This document shows, one piece after another, positions 1-9,373 of a DNA stretch of 64,000 nucleotides (within the stretch, counting starts at the first letter, position 1; each line of letters starts with the position of its first letter). The DNA is taken from the NCBI RefSeq assembly GCF_022414535.1, contig NZ_JADWYM010000020.1, positions 1 through 64,000 of the forward strand, given 5' to 3'. Both the position numbers and the translations under genes were made by a program. The notes under the pieces are model-generated. The model saw only the letters and a list, made by a program, of their open reading frames with translations, was not told the DNA's origin and made no database searches. The stretch is from Streptomyces sp. MUM 2J (GTDB taxonomy: Bacteria; Actinomycetota; Actinomycetes; Streptomycetales; Streptomycetaceae).

Positions 1-2719
1 CCCCGGCGGCGGCCCCCGCCCGCCCGGTGGGCCGCGGGCCCTCCCCGCCGACCGGCACCACGGCACCGGTCCGGACACCGCCGGTCATCCGCCCGACCAC
101 CACGCCCCCGGCGCGGCGGCCGGCCCCCCGGCCCCGCACACCACCCCCCGGGACCCGCACCACGCCGCCGCGCCCCGGGACCCGCGCACCCTCGCGCCCG
201 CCTCCGCGTCCGCGCCCCTGGGCAACCTCCGTGCCCGGCTCACCTCCTTCGTCGGGCGGGAGGACGACATCGAGGCGATCCGGCGGGATCTGGCCGGGGC
301 CCGGCTCGTGACGCTGCTGGGCCCGGGCGGGTCCGGCAAGACGCGGTTGTCGCAGGAGGCGGCCGAGACCGTGGGGGAGGCTGCCCGCGACGGGGTCTGG
401 CTGGCAGAGCTGGCACCCGTCGACGACCCCGAGGCGGTGCCCGAGGCCGTGCTGACCGCCGTGGGTGCCCGCGAGACCGTGCTGCGCGGTGCCGGTGCGG
501 AGGAACTGAGAGCGGTGGCCGAGCGCCACGACGACCCCGTCGTGCGCCTGGCCGAGCACTGCGCGCGCCGCCGGATGCTGCTGATCCTCGACAACTGCGA
601 GCACGTCGTCGACGCGGCGGCCCGCCTGGTGGCGGAGCTGCTGGCCCGCTGTCCCGGCCTGACCGTGCTCGCCACCAGCCGCGAACCCCTCGGCGTGCCC
701 GGCGAGGTGCTGCGCCCGGTGGAGCCGCTGCCGGAACCGGTGGCGCTGCGGCTGCTCGCCGACCGGGGTGCCGCGGCCCGGCCCGCGTTCCAGGCCGACG
801 ACGACCCCGACGCCTGTGCCGAGATCTGCCGCCGCCTCGACGGCCTGCCGCTGGCCATCGAACTCGCGGCGGCCCGGCTGCGGATGCTGACCCCCCGGCA
901 GATCGCCGACCGCCTCGACGACCGCTTCCGCCTCCTCACCTCCGGCAGCCGCACGGCGCTGCCCCGTCAGCAGACCCTGCGGGCCGTCGTCGACTGGTCC
1001 TGGGACCTGCTCGACGAGGACGAACGCGACGTGCTGAGCCGCCTGTCGGTCTTCGCCGGCGGCTGCGACCTCCGCGCCGCGGAAGCCGTGTGCGGGCCCA
1101 CCGCCTTCGACGCGCTCGGCCAGCTCGTCGACAAGTCCCTCGTCCAGGCCGCTCCTTCGGGCGGCGGCGAGATGCGCTACCGGCTCCTGGAGACCGTCGC
1201 GGAGTACGCCGCCCAACGACTCCACGAGGCCGGCCGGCGGCAGGCCGCGCAGCGCGCGCATCTGACGTACTACCGTGAACTCGCCCGCACCACCGACCCG
1301 TTGCTGCTGGGCCCGGAGCAACGCACCGCCATCGAACGGATCGAGCGCGAGTACGAGAACCTGCGCACCGCGCTGCGGCACGCGGTCGCGGAACGCGACG
1401 AGCAGGAGGCCCTGTGCCTGGTGCTGTCGCTCGGCTGGTACTGGCAGATGCGCGACCTGCGCATGGAGGCCCGCCACTGGTCGGCGGAGACCATGGCACT
1501 CGGCCCCGACCCCTTCAGCCGCCCGGTGCGTCCCGCCGAGCCGGTGTGGGAACGCTGCACCTCCGTGCCGCCGCCGCTGACCGGTGAACTCCTCGCCGAG
1601 GCCCGGCGCGGCATCCACCTGATCCACGTCACCTGCATGGACACCGAGCTGGACACCTGGCAGACCCCGCAGGCGCAGGACAAGCTGCGCATCATCGGCG
1701 AGACCTACCGCCCCGGCCTGCCGCAGACCTGCCGTGCCCCGGGCTCCGCCTGGTTCTACGCGGTGCTGCTGACCGGCGACATGGAACGCGTCCGCGAGAT
1801 CTTCGAGGCCTCCATCCGCACCTGCCGCAGCCGCCCCGACTTCGAGTGGGAGCTGGCGGTCTGCCTCGGGCTCCGCGCCAACATCACGGCCAATCGGACC
1901 GACTGGGCGGGCGACGCGACCCGCGACGCCGACGAGGCCCTGGAGATCTTCCGCCGGCTAGGTGACGCCTGGGGCACCGCCGAGGCCCTGTCGGCGCGCG
2001 GCGAGGTCCGGGAGCGGCGCGGCGAGTACCGCGCGGCCGCCGCCGACTACGAGGAGGCCATCGCACAGGCCGACCGCCTCGGCGCCCGCGCCCAGACGAC
2101 GGTGCTCACCGCCCGGCTGGGCACCGCCCTGCTGGAGGCCGGCGACGCGGAGCGCGGCGAGGCGCTGCTGCGGCACGTCGTGGAGCAGCGAGACATCGCG
2201 CACAACGAGGCCATGCCCGCCGCACGCCTCTTCCTCGCCGGCTGGCTCAGCACCACCGGCCGCACCGCGGAGGCCCGCGAGCACCTCAGGCGGCTGCGGA
2301 AGGACTTCAGCGCCGCGACCTTCGCCGTCTTCGACGGCTTCATCCTGGGCTCGGAGGCCTGGCTGGACGTGGTCGACGGCGACCACGAGGAGGCCCTGGC
2401 CAAGACCCGCCGGGCGCTGGAGCGGGCCGAGGAGCCGCTGACACGGGTGATCGTGCCGCACATGCGGGCCGTCTGCCTGACCCTCGCCGCGACCGCCCTG
2501 GCCGGCGTCGACGGTGGCTCGCGCGCCCGGGACGCCGCCCGCTGCCTCGGCGCCGCCGACGCGGCACTGCCGTCCGGTCACGTCCCCGGCTACCAGGAGC
2601 GCGCGGCCCGTGAGCGTGCCGTGGCCGCGGTGCGGGCCGTCCTCGACGGCGAGCAGTACGCCGCCGCCCACGCCGAGGGCGGCGGTCTCACCCCCGAGGA
2701 GGCCGCCGCCCTCGTCTGA
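1..2719 (+). CDS. AfsR/SARP-type regulator with NB-ARC ATPase and TPR domains (5' partial)
   Basis: The frame is open from the first base of the window, so the gene starts upstream and its usual N-terminal DNA-binding/BTAD part is missing here. The visible part begins with a His/Pro/Ala-rich linker, then LTSFVGRE (about nt 215-255), the hallmark entry into the ATPase domain of AfsR-like regulators. Walker A GPGGSGKT follows at about nt 323-346, then Walker B LLILDNCEH and the motif GLPLAIELAAARLRML. The C-terminal half is helical and TPR-like with many Ala/Leu/Arg repeats. Proteins of this family are ATP-dependent transcription activators, often of secondary metabolism. A first ATG inside Walker A (nt 308) cannot be the true start. 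The gene is convergent with the ABC exporter genes that follow. Confidence 0.85.
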   Translation, partial: PGGGPRPPGGPRALPADRHHGTGPDTAGHPPDHHAPGAAAGPPAPHTTPRDPHHAAAPRDPRTLAPASASAPLGNLRARLTSFVGREDDIEAIRRDLAGARLVTLLGPGGSGKTRLSQEAAETVGEAARDGVWLAELAPVDDPEAVPEAVLTAVGARETVLRGAGAEELRAVAERHDDPVVRLAEHCARRRMLLILDNCEHVVDAAARLVAELLARCPGLTVLATSREPLGVPGEVLRPVEPLPEPVALRLLADRGAAARPAFQADDDPDACAEICRRLDGLPLAIELAAARLRMLTPRQIADRLDDRFRLLTSGSRTALPRQQTLRAVVDWSWDLLDEDERDVLSRLSVFAGGCDLRAAEAVCGPTAFDALGQLVDKSLVQAAPSGGGEMRYRLLETVAEYAAQRLHEAGRRQAAQRAHLTYYRELARTTDPLLLGPEQRTAIERIEREYENLRTALRHAVAERDEQEALCLVLSLGWYWQMRDLRMEARHWSAETMALGPDPFSRPVRPAEPVWERCTSVPPPLTGELLAEARRGIHLIHVTCMDTELDTWQTPQAQDKLRIIGETYRPGLPQTCRAPGSAWFYAVLLTGDMERVREIFEASIRTCRSRPDFEWELAVCLGLRANITANRTDWAGDATRDADEALEIFRRLGDAWGTAEALSARGEVRERRGEYRAAAADYEEAIAQADRLGARAQTTVLTARLGTALLEAGDAERGEALLRHVVEQRDIAHNEAMPAARLFLAGWLSTTGRTAEAREHLRRLRKDFSAATFAVFDGFILGSEAWLDVVDGDHEEALAKTRRALERAEEPLTRVIVPHMRAVCLTLAATALAGVDGGSRARDAARCLGAADAALPSGHVPGYQERAARERAVAAVRAVLDGEQYAAAHAEGGGLTPEEAAALV

Positions 2720-2738
2720 ACCCCGCGGCGGAGCGGCG

Positions 2739-3566
2739 TCAGTGCTTGGTGCGGAACCTGTGGATGGCGATCGGTGCCATCACGGCGGTGATCCCCACCG
2801 ACCAGGCCACCGTCACCCACAGGTCGTGGGCGACCGGGCCGCCGATCATCAGGCCGCGTGCCGAGTCCGCGAGCGTGGACAGCGGGTTGTAGTCGGTGAA
2901 GGCCCGGAGCCAGTCCGGCATCGAGTCCGTCGGCGCGAAGATCGACGAGCCGAACTGGAGGGGGAACAGCACCAGGAACCCCATCGCCTGCACGGACTGC
3001 GCGTTCTTCAGCACGACGCCCAGGGTGAGGAACACCCACATGACCGAGGAGGCGAACAGCGCGGACAGGCCGACGGTGGCGAACAGGCCGGGCCAGTCGT
3101 GGATCTCGAAACCGACCAGTGTGGCGACGGCCATCAGCACGGCCGTCGCGAACAGCATCCGCGCCAGCTCCACGGTGATCTTCGCGAACAGCACCGAGCC
3201 CCGCCCGATCGGCAGGGACCGGAAGCGGTCCATGACCCCGCTGTTGAAGTCCTGGCTGAAGCCGGTACCGACGCCCTGGGACAGGGTCATGCTCATCATC
3301 GCGACCATGCCGGGGATGACGTACTGCACGTACTGGTCCTGGCCGCCGCCCAGCGCCTGCCCGATGGAGCCGCCGAAGACGTACACGAACAGCAGGGTGA
3401 AGACGACCGGCATCAGCAGCGCGTCGAACATCGACTCGGGGTCCTGCCGGATCCACAGCAGGTTCCGGCGGACGAGTGCGCCCGTGTGCCGGAAGTGCCC
3501 CCGCAGCGGAATGCGGGCGTCGGAGGGGCCGGAAACGTGGGCGGAAGGGGCGGTGGCGGCGCTCAT
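2739..3566 (-). CDS. ABC-2 type exporter permease (DrrB-like)
   Basis: A 275-residue integral membrane protein with about six hydrophobic segments (for example LLMPVVFTLLFVYVFGG and the AVLMAVATLVGF region), typical of the ABC-2 permease family that pairs with a DrrA-like ATPase to export drugs or lipophilic compounds. The N-terminal 30 residues are cytoplasmic and lead into RRNLLWIRQDPESM, the conserved entry to the first helix. Its ATG overlaps the TGA of the upstream ATPase gene as ATGA, so the two are translationally coupled. The substrate cannot be read from sequence. Confidence 0.9.
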   Translation of the reverse strand: MSAATAPSAHVSGPSDARIPLRGHFRHTGALVRRNLLWIRQDPESMFDALLMPVVFTLLFVYVFGGSIGQALGGGQDQYVQYVIPGMVAMMSMTLSQGVGTGFSQDFNSGVMDRFRSLPIGRGSVLFAKITVELARMLFATAVLMAVATLVGFEIHDWPGLFATVGLSALFASSVMWVFLTLGVVLKNAQSVQAMGFLVLFPLQFGSSIFAPTDSMPDWLRAFTDYNPLSTLADSARGLMIGGPVAHDLWVTVAWSVGITAVMAPIAIHRFRTKH

Positions 3567-4588
3567 ACGGCGACCTCCTGACGGTCGTCGGCGGTCCTGG
3601 TGCCCTGCGGGGCGCCGGCGTGGTGGCCGGTGAGGGAGAGGAACACCTCGTCGAGGCTGGGCAGTTCGGTGGAGATGGAGGCGAGCGTGATGCCGCGTGC
3701 GGTGACGGCGCCGACGACGGCGGTCAGCTGCTCGTCACCCAGGACCGGCACCAGCACGGCCCCGCGCTCGGTGTCCACGGTGGTCGCGGCGAGCCCGGTG
3801 ATGCCGAGATCGTCGAGCCACCCGGCGAGCGGCCGCAGCTGGAGCGGATCGGCCGGCCTGACCCGCAGGGTCCGTCCGCCGACCCTGGCCTTCAGCTCGT
3901 CGACCCTTCCGCCGGCGATGACCTTGCCCCGGTCGACGACGGTCAGCTCGGACGCCAGTTGCTCGGCCTCCTCCATGTACTGCGTGGTCAGCAGGACGGT
4001 CACTCCGTCCCCGACCATCCGTATGACCTCGGACCACACCTCGTTGCGGGTGCGCGGGTCGAGGCCGGTGGTGGGCTCGTCGAGGTAGAGCACGGCCGGT
4101 CGCCCGATCATCGAGGCGGCCAGGTCGAGCCGCCGCCGCATGCCGCCGGAGTAGGTGCTCGCCGGGCGCTTGGCCGCCTCGGTCAGCGAGAACCGCTCCA
4201 GCAGCTCGTCGGCCCGCGCCCGGGCGTCCTTGCGGGACAGGTCGAGCAGCCGCCCGATCATGTAGAGGTTCTCCCAGCCGGGGAGCTTCTCGTCCACGGA
4301 GGCGTACTGCCCGGTGAGCCCGATCGCCCGGCGCAGCTGCCGCGGCTGCCGTACCACGTCGTACCCGGCCACGGTCGCCTGCCCGGCGTCGGGCTCGATC
4401 AGGGTGGACAGGATCCGCACGAGGGTGGTCTTGCCGGCCCCGTTCGGTCCGAGCACCCCCCTCACGGTGCCCTCGCGGACGTCCAGGTCCACCCCGTCCA
4501 GCGCCTTGGTCTCGCCGTAGTGCTTGACCAGCCCCCGCACGGTCACGGCGTTCCCCGCACCGCTGGGCTCGTTGTCGATTCGCGTCAT
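3563..4588 (-). CDS. ABC exporter ATP-binding protein (DrrA-like)
   Basis: ATPase subunit of a two-gene ABC exporter. Walker A is GPNGAGKTT, the Q-loop is in LTGQYASVDEKL, the signature is YSGGMRRRLDLAASM, and Walker B is VLYLDEPTTGLDPRTR. A DrrA-type C-terminal extension of about 100 residues ends with SLDEVFLSLTG, the conserved tail motif of this subfamily. The ATG at 4588 (MTRIDNEPSG) is preferred over an in-frame ATG ten codons upstream because family proteins start close to the catalytic domain; neither has a strong ribosome site. It forms an operon with the downstream permease gene. Confidence 0.9.
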   Translation of the reverse strand: MTRIDNEPSGAGNAVTVRGLVKHYGETKALDGVDLDVREGTVRGVLGPNGAGKTTLVRILSTLIEPDAGQATVAGYDVVRQPRQLRRAIGLTGQYASVDEKLPGWENLYMIGRLLDLSRKDARARADELLERFSLTEAAKRPASTYSGGMRRRLDLAASMIGRPAVLYLDEPTTGLDPRTRNEVWSEVIRMVGDGVTVLLTTQYMEEAEQLASELTVVDRGKVIAGGRVDELKARVGGRTLRVRPADPLQLRPLAGWLDDLGITGLAATTVDTERGAVLVPVLGDEQLTAVVGAVTARGITLASISTELPSLDEVFLSLTGHHAGAPQGTRTADDRQEVAV

Positions 4589-4770
4589 GACCACGACGCT
4601 GCCAGGTGCCGCCGACAAACCACCGACAGGACGCCGACAGCAGGCTGATCGGCACTACAACGCACCGACAACGCACCGGCAGCCTCCCGGCACCGGTCCC
4701 GTCCGGTCCCGCCGGCCCGGCCCTGCTCCCGGCCCGGGCCGGCGGGCTCCGCCCGCGGGGTCGTCTCCCC

Positions 4771-5817
4771 CTACGACCGCGTCACGTCGACCCGGGCGGC
4801 GATCGGCAGGTGGTCGCTGCCGGTCGCCGGCAGTGTCCACGAGCTCTCCGGCTCGACGCCCTTGACCATGATCTGGTCGATCCGGGCCATCGGGAACGAC
4901 GCGGGCCAGCTGAAGCCGAAGCCGCTGCCGGCGGCCCCCTGTGTCGAACGCATCTGGGAGGTCACGGCATTGAGCGAGCGGTCGTTCATGGTGCCGTTGA
5001 GGTCGCCGAGCAGGACCACCTTGCCGAGGGGTTCCTGGGCGATGGCCTCGCCCAGCGCGTCCGCGCTCTTGTCGCGCTGCCGGGCGGTGAACCCGGCCTC
5101 GATCTTCACCCGCACCGAGGGAAGATGGGCGACGTACACGGCGACCTTCCCGGCCGGCGTGGCGACGGTGGCCCGCATGGCTCGCGTCCAGCCCAGCTCG
5201 ATGTCGACGGCCCGCACGTCGTCGAGCGGGTACTTGCTCCACAGCCCGACCGTGCCCTGTACCGAGTGGTACCGGAAGGCCGTCGCCAGTGCCTGTTCGT
5301 ACGTCGGGACCGCCGAGGCCTTCAGCTCCTCCAGGGCGACCACGTCCGCGCCCGAGGCGGCGACGTCGCGGGCGGTGCCGGAGGGGTCGGGGTTGTCGGC
5401 GTTGACGTTGTGCGTGGCCACCGTCAGGTCGCCGCCGGCGCCGGTCCTGTCGGTGATCAGCCCGCCGAAGAGGTTCAGCCAGACCACGGCCGGCAGCACC
5501 AGCGCGATCAGCGCGGTCGCGGACCGGCGCAGCAGCGCGACGCCCAGCAGCACCGGGATCAGCACACCGCACCAGGGCAGGAACGTCTCGGTGAGGCTGC
5601 CGAGGTTGCCGATCGTGTTGGGGATGTGCGAGTGCATCAGCATCACCAGCGCGAGGAGCACCGCGAGCGCCGCCGCCACGATGCCTCGCCGCCAGATCCT
5701 CGGGTCGCCGCGCCACGGGCCGGTCAGACGGGCCACCAGGCGCCGGAGGCGGGATCCAGGTCGCTCGTCGCCCGAGCCGCCGTCGTCCTTCTCCGTCATG
5801 TACGCCTGCTGCGCCAT
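4771..5817 (-). CDS. Membrane-anchored endonuclease/exonuclease/phosphatase family protein
   Basis: The N-terminal 130 residues carry a charged cytoplasmic stretch and three hydrophobic segments (AAALAVLLALVMLM; CGVLIPVLLGVALL; LIALVLPAVVWLNLFGG). A C-terminal EEP-fold domain follows, with THNVNADN (metal-site Asn), VVALEELKAS (catalytic Glu), VAHLPS, LLGDLNGTMND (Asp/Asn pair) and the terminal GSDHLPIAA (catalytic Asp-His). All active-site elements are present, so it is probably an active phosphodiesterase or nuclease facing outward. GAGG lies 7 nt before the ATG at 5817, which favours that start over an ATG six codons later. The substrate is unknown; relatives act on DNA, phosphoinositides or sphingolipids. 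Confidence 0.85.
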   Translation of the reverse strand: MAQQAYMTEKDDGGSGDERPGSRLRRLVARLTGPWRGDPRIWRRGIVAAALAVLLALVMLMHSHIPNTIGNLGSLTETFLPWCGVLIPVLLGVALLRRSATALIALVLPAVVWLNLFGGLITDRTGAGGDLTVATHNVNADNPDPSGTARDVAASGADVVALEELKASAVPTYEQALATAFRYHSVQGTVGLWSKYPLDDVRAVDIELGWTRAMRATVATPAGKVAVYVAHLPSVRVKIEAGFTARQRDKSADALGEAIAQEPLGKVVLLGDLNGTMNDRSLNAVTSQMRSTQGAAGSGFGFSWPASFPMARIDQIMVKGVEPESSWTLPATGSDHLPIAARVDVTRS

Positions 5818-6001
5818 ACTGTCGCCTCACAACCTGCCGTGCACACCGTCGCCCCCCTGTGCCCTTGACCCTAGGGGATGAACGGCTCCCGTCCCGCCGT
5901 CCCGCGGCGGCCGTACGAGCAGGAGGACGTCCGAGGCGGTGCGGTGAGTTCCGGATGGACCGTCAACAGGCGTGTTCTGTGACGAAACCCGCACATCCGG
6001 G

Positions 6002-6637
6002 CTATGAACCGGACGGGCCGCCGGGCCGCAGACCGGTCAGGACGGCGTCGACGATCTGCTCCGACAGCCCTTCGGGCAGGTCCGCGTCGGGGCGCAGGAC
6101 GGACCGGATCAGCATGGGGCCGACGAACATGTCGTTGGCCAGCTCCAGATCGACGTCGGCGCGCAGTTCGCCGTTCAACTGCCCGCGGCGCAGCACCTCC
6201 AGACCCAGCCGGCGGCGCGGGGCGATGACGCAGGCGTGGTAGGTGGCCCAGATCTTCGGGCTGCTCTTCATCTGGGTGTGCACGTTGTGCAGGATCGTCG
6301 AGGTCCGGCTGGCGACGCCGCGCTGCCGCATCGACTCCAGCAGGACGACCAGGTCGTCCCGCATGGAGGTGCCGGGCAGCTCGGGGTCGTCGGGTTCGGC
6401 GGCCCGCAGCACGTCGACGAAGAGTTCCTCCTTGCCGCTCCAGCGGCGGTAGATCGTGGCCTTGCCGACGCCCGCGGTGCGGGCGATGCGCTCGATGGAC
6501 AGCTCGGCCAGCGGTACGCCGTCCTCCAGCAGCTTCATCGCGCCCTCCAGGATGGCGCGTTCCACCGCTTCGCTGCGGGGCCGACCCCGGGCGGGGGTCG
6601 GTACCGCCGCCAGACCCTGGTTGTCGGCGAGGCTCAC
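6002..6637 (-). CDS. TetR family repressor of the adjacent MFS efflux gene
   Basis: A 211-residue TetR protein starting at a GTG with AAGGGA about 8 nt upstream. The N-terminal helix-turn-helix is ERIARTAGVGKATIYRRWSGKEELFVDVL, close to the family consensus. The C-terminal ligand-binding half is divergent, as expected. It lies 53 nt downstream of the MFS gene on the same strand, so the pair is likely one transcript. The inverted repeat upstream of the MFS gene is its probable operator, giving an autoregulated, drug-inducible circuit. The reading frame stays open far upstream inside the MFS gene, but only the part from 6637 makes a sensible protein. Confidence 0.9.
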   Translation of the reverse strand: MSLADNQGLAAVPTPARGRPRSEAVERAILEGAMKLLEDGVPLAELSIERIARTAGVGKATIYRRWSGKEELFVDVLRAAEPDDPELPGTSMRDDLVVLLESMRQRGVASRTSTILHNVHTQMKSSPKIWATYHACVIAPRRRLGLEVLRRGQLNGELRADVDLELANDMFVGPMLIRSVLRPDADLPEGLSEQIVDAVLTGLRPGGPSGS

Positions 6638-6690
6638 GTCTGTCGGTCCCTTCGTCGGACGCCGAGTACCATTCTCCCCCGGCTTCGGGG

Positions 6691-8280
6691 CTACTCCCCG
6701 GTGGTCACCAGCTCCGGTTCCCCCTCTCCCGTCTGCGGCTCGGCCAGCCGCCCCGGCATCACCAGCGCGACGACGACCGCTCCGGCCACGGCGACCGCGG
6801 CGGCCCCGAGCGCGGTGACGTGCATCGCGTGCAGGAAGGCGTCGTTGGCCGGGCCGATCAGGGCCCTGCCCTGCGGGCCGAGCTTCGCGGCGACGCCGAG
6901 GGTGGCCTCGATGGACTCGCCCGCCGACTCCCGCAGGCCCGGCGGCAGCGTGCCGAGCTTGTCCTCGATGCCGCCCCGGTACGCGGCCGAGAGCACCGAG
7001 CCCAGGACGGCGATGCCGAGGGCGCCGCCGACCTGGCGGAAGGTGTTGCTCAGCGCGGAGGCGGAGCCGGCCTTCTCGCGGGGCAGGGCCTGCATGATGA
7101 CGACGCTGACCGGGGTCATGATGTGCGCCATGCCGGTGCCCATGAGGAAGAAGACGACCTCCAGCACCCAGATCGGGGTGCCCGTGTCCAGCACGGCGAA
7201 CGCGGCCAGCGTCGCGGCGACCAGGAGCATGCCCCCGGTGGTCGTGACCCTGTTGCCGAAGCGGTCGACGAGCAGCCGGGCGCGCGGCGCGAAGATCATC
7301 TGGGCGGCGGCCAGCGGCAGCAGGAGCAGGCCGGTCTGCAGGGGTGAGTAGCCGCGCACGCTCTGGGTGTAGAAGACCGAGAAGAAGGTCACGCCCATCA
7401 GGGCGAAGAAGACCAGCGCGATGGCGGCGATCGCGGCCGAGAAGACCTTGTTCCTGAAGTAGGCGATGTCGATGGACGGGTGGTCGCTGCGCTTCTCGAA
7501 CACGACGAAGGCGACCAGCGCCGCGAGACCGGCTCCGATGGTGGCGAGCACCGTCGTGTCGGTGAAGTCGGCGAGTTCGCCGCCCTTGATGATGCCGTAG
7601 ACGAGCAGGACCAGGCCGACGATGGAGAGCACGACGCCGACCGGATCGATGCGGCCGGGGCTCGGGTCGCGGGAGTCGGGCACCAGCCACAGCATGAGCG
7701 CGAGCGCGATCAGCACGATCGGCACGTTGACCAGGAAGACCGACCCCCACCAGAAGTGGTCCAGCAGCACTCCGCCGGTGATCGGGCCGATGGCGATGGC
7801 CAGACCCACGCCGCCCGCCCAGATGCCGATGGCCTTGGGCTGCTCGTCGCGCTCGAAGACGTTCATCAGCACCGCCAGGGTGGCGGGCATCACGAAGGCC
7901 GCCCCGAGGCCCATCACGGCGCGGAAGGCGATCAGCTGGGCCGGGGAGCCGGACTGGGCGGCGAGCGCGGAGCCGATGCCGAAGACGGCGAGCCCGCCGA
8001 GGAGGATCTTCTTGCGGCCCAGCCGGTCGCCGAGCAGGCCCGAGGTGAACAGCAGGCCCGCGAAGACGAGGGTGTAGGCGTTGATCGCCCATTCCAGCTC
8101 GCTCTGGGTGGCGCCCAGGCCGGTGGGTGCGGGCGTCGAGATGGTCTTGATGGCGACGTTCAGGATCGAGTTGTCGAGGACGACGATCAGCAGGCTGAGC
8201 ATCAGCACGCCGAGGATCGCCCAGCGGCGCCGGTGCACCGCTTCCGGTGTGCGGCCGGAGGAGACGGCTGGAGTGGTCAT
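6691..8280 (-). CDS. MFS drug efflux transporter, DHA2 (14-TM, EmrB/QacA-like)
   Basis: 529 residues with 14 predicted membrane segments. Family motifs are visible: LDNSILNVAIKTI in TM1 (motif D1), LLGDRLGRKKILLGG in the TM2-3 loop (motif A), and IAIGPITGGVLLDHFWW in TM5 (motif C of antiporters). Such proteins export cationic dyes, antiseptics or antibiotics by proton antiport; the actual substrate cannot be inferred. The ATG at 8280 has no good Shine-Dalgarno sequence, so the mRNA may have a very short leader. It is followed by its TetR gene and preceded by a TetR-type operator. Confidence 0.92.
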   Translation of the reverse strand: MTTPAVSSGRTPEAVHRRRWAILGVLMLSLLIVVLDNSILNVAIKTISTPAPTGLGATQSELEWAINAYTLVFAGLLFTSGLLGDRLGRKKILLGGLAVFGIGSALAAQSGSPAQLIAFRAVMGLGAAFVMPATLAVLMNVFERDEQPKAIGIWAGGVGLAIAIGPITGGVLLDHFWWGSVFLVNVPIVLIALALMLWLVPDSRDPSPGRIDPVGVVLSIVGLVLLVYGIIKGGELADFTDTTVLATIGAGLAALVAFVVFEKRSDHPSIDIAYFRNKVFSAAIAAIALVFFALMGVTFFSVFYTQSVRGYSPLQTGLLLLPLAAAQMIFAPRARLLVDRFGNRVTTTGGMLLVAATLAAFAVLDTGTPIWVLEVVFFLMGTGMAHIMTPVSVVIMQALPREKAGSASALSNTFRQVGGALGIAVLGSVLSAAYRGGIEDKLGTLPPGLRESAGESIEATLGVAAKLGPQGRALIGPANDAFLHAMHVTALGAAAVAVAGAVVVALVMPGRLAEPQTGEGEPELVTTGE

Positions 8281-8302
8281 GACGTCGAGTCTAGGGTAAT
8301 TC

Positions 8303-8320
8303 CGATACGGAACCGTATCG
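8303..8320. promoter_or_regulatory. TetR-type operator upstream of the MFS efflux gene
   Basis: CGATACGG-AA-CCGTATCG is a perfect inverted repeat with 8-bp arms and a 2-bp centre. It lies 23 bp upstream of the MFS start codon and is followed by a second partial copy (TATCG). Size, symmetry and position over the expected promoter match TetR-family operators, and the linked TetR gene is the obvious candidate ligand. Confidence 0.75.
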
Positions 8321-8445
8321 TATCGAAATCCTTTACTGAGGCCTTACCCGAAGGGGGGGCTGGCCCCGCCTGGCACGAAGTGCCACCATGGACTCGGTCC
8401 GGGGACGCCGTCAGGGCGCCTCGAGATGACGTGAGGAGCGTTGCC

Positions 8446-9321
8446 ATGACGCAGCTTCCGGCTGCCCAGACTGCGCAGCACAAGCCACAGGACGGCAGCA
8501 AGGCGCTGTACGGGGGGAAGGGCACCCGCCGCATCACCGTCCGTGACATCGCCCTCGCCAAGGAACGCGGCGAGAAGTGGCCCATGCTCACCGCCTACGA
8601 CGCGATGACCGCGTCCGTCTTCGACGAGGCCGGCATCCCGGTGATCCTCGTCGGGGACTCGGCGGGCAACTGCCACCTGGGGTACGACACGACCGTGCCC
8701 GTGACGCTCGACGAGATGACCGTGCTGTCGGCGGCCGTCGTACGCGGCACCGGCCGCTCGCTCATCGTCGGCGACCTGCCCTTCGGCTCCTACCAGGAGG
8801 GTCCGGTGCAGGCGCTGCGCTCGGCGACCCGGCTGGTGAAGGAGGCCGGGGTCCAGGCGGTGAAGCTGGAGGGCGGCGAACGGTCCCACGAGCAGATCCG
8901 GCTGCTGGTCGAGTCCGGCATCCCGGTCATGGCCCACATCGGGCTCACCCCGCAGTCCGTCAACGCCATGGGCTACCGCGTGCAGGGCCGCGGCGAGGAG
9001 GCGGCCCAGCAGTTGCTGCGCGACGCCAAGGCGGTCCAGGACGCCGGCGCCTTCGCGGTCGTCCTGGAACTGGTCCCGGCCGAACTGGCGGCCGAGGTGA
9101 CGCGCACGCTGCACATCCCGACGGTCGGGATCGGCGCCGGCGCGGCCACGGACGCGCAGGTGCTGGTGTGGACCGACATGCTCGGTCTGACCCGGGGCCG
9201 GGTGCCGAAGTTCGTCAAGCAGTACGCCGACCTGCGCCAGGTCATGGGCGATGCCGCGAAGGCGTTCGCCGAGGACGTCGTCGGCGGGGAGTTCCCGGCG
9301 GCGGAGCACTCCGTCCACTGA
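8446..9321 (+). CDS. panB: 3-methyl-2-oxobutanoate hydroxymethyltransferase (ketopantoate hydroxymethyltransferase)
   Basis: PanB transfers a hydroxymethyl group from 5,10-methylenetetrahydrofolate to 2-oxoisovalerate, the first committed step of pantothenate and CoA synthesis. Diagnostic stretches are MLTAYDAMTA, ILVGDSAGN (metal-binding Asp), TTVPVTLDEM, VKLEGG, MAHIGLTPQ (catalytic Glu region follows) and VGIGAG. The ATG at 8446 is preceded by GAGGAG (8433-8438) and gives 291 residues, close to the usual length of about 280 with a short N-terminal Ala/Gln-rich extension. The open frame that extends 960 bp further upstream is antisense to the efflux gene and not real. It is monocistronic, followed by a strong terminator. 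Confidence 0.95.
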   Translation: MTQLPAAQTAQHKPQDGSKALYGGKGTRRITVRDIALAKERGEKWPMLTAYDAMTASVFDEAGIPVILVGDSAGNCHLGYDTTVPVTLDEMTVLSAAVVRGTGRSLIVGDLPFGSYQEGPVQALRSATRLVKEAGVQAVKLEGGERSHEQIRLLVESGIPVMAHIGLTPQSVNAMGYRVQGRGEEAAQQLLRDAKAVQDAGAFAVVLELVPAELAAEVTRTLHIPTVGIGAGAATDAQVLVWTDMLGLTRGRVPKFVKQYADLRQVMGDAAKAFAEDVVGGEFPAAEHSVH

Positions 9322-9335
9322 GCCACTGCGGCACC

Positions 9336-9373
9336 GGGCAGCCCGCCGATCGTCCCCCGTCGGCGGGCTGCCC
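9336..9373 (+). terminator. Rho-independent type terminator of panB
   Basis: Perfect inverted repeat with 14-bp arms (GGGCAGCCCGCCGA at 9336-9349 and its complement at 9360-9373) and a 10-nt loop, starting 15 bp after the panB stop codon and followed by CCTTTCC. Confidence 0.8.

Noticed and set aside
6638..8092. 485-codon extension of the TetR gene
   Set aside because: It is a shifted frame of the efflux gene; the GTG at 6637 has a proper ribosome site directly before the HTH domain.
7480..8445. N-terminal extension of panB by 320 codons
   Set aside because: It lies over the antisense efflux gene and its operator; PanB starts normally at 8446 with GAGGAG.
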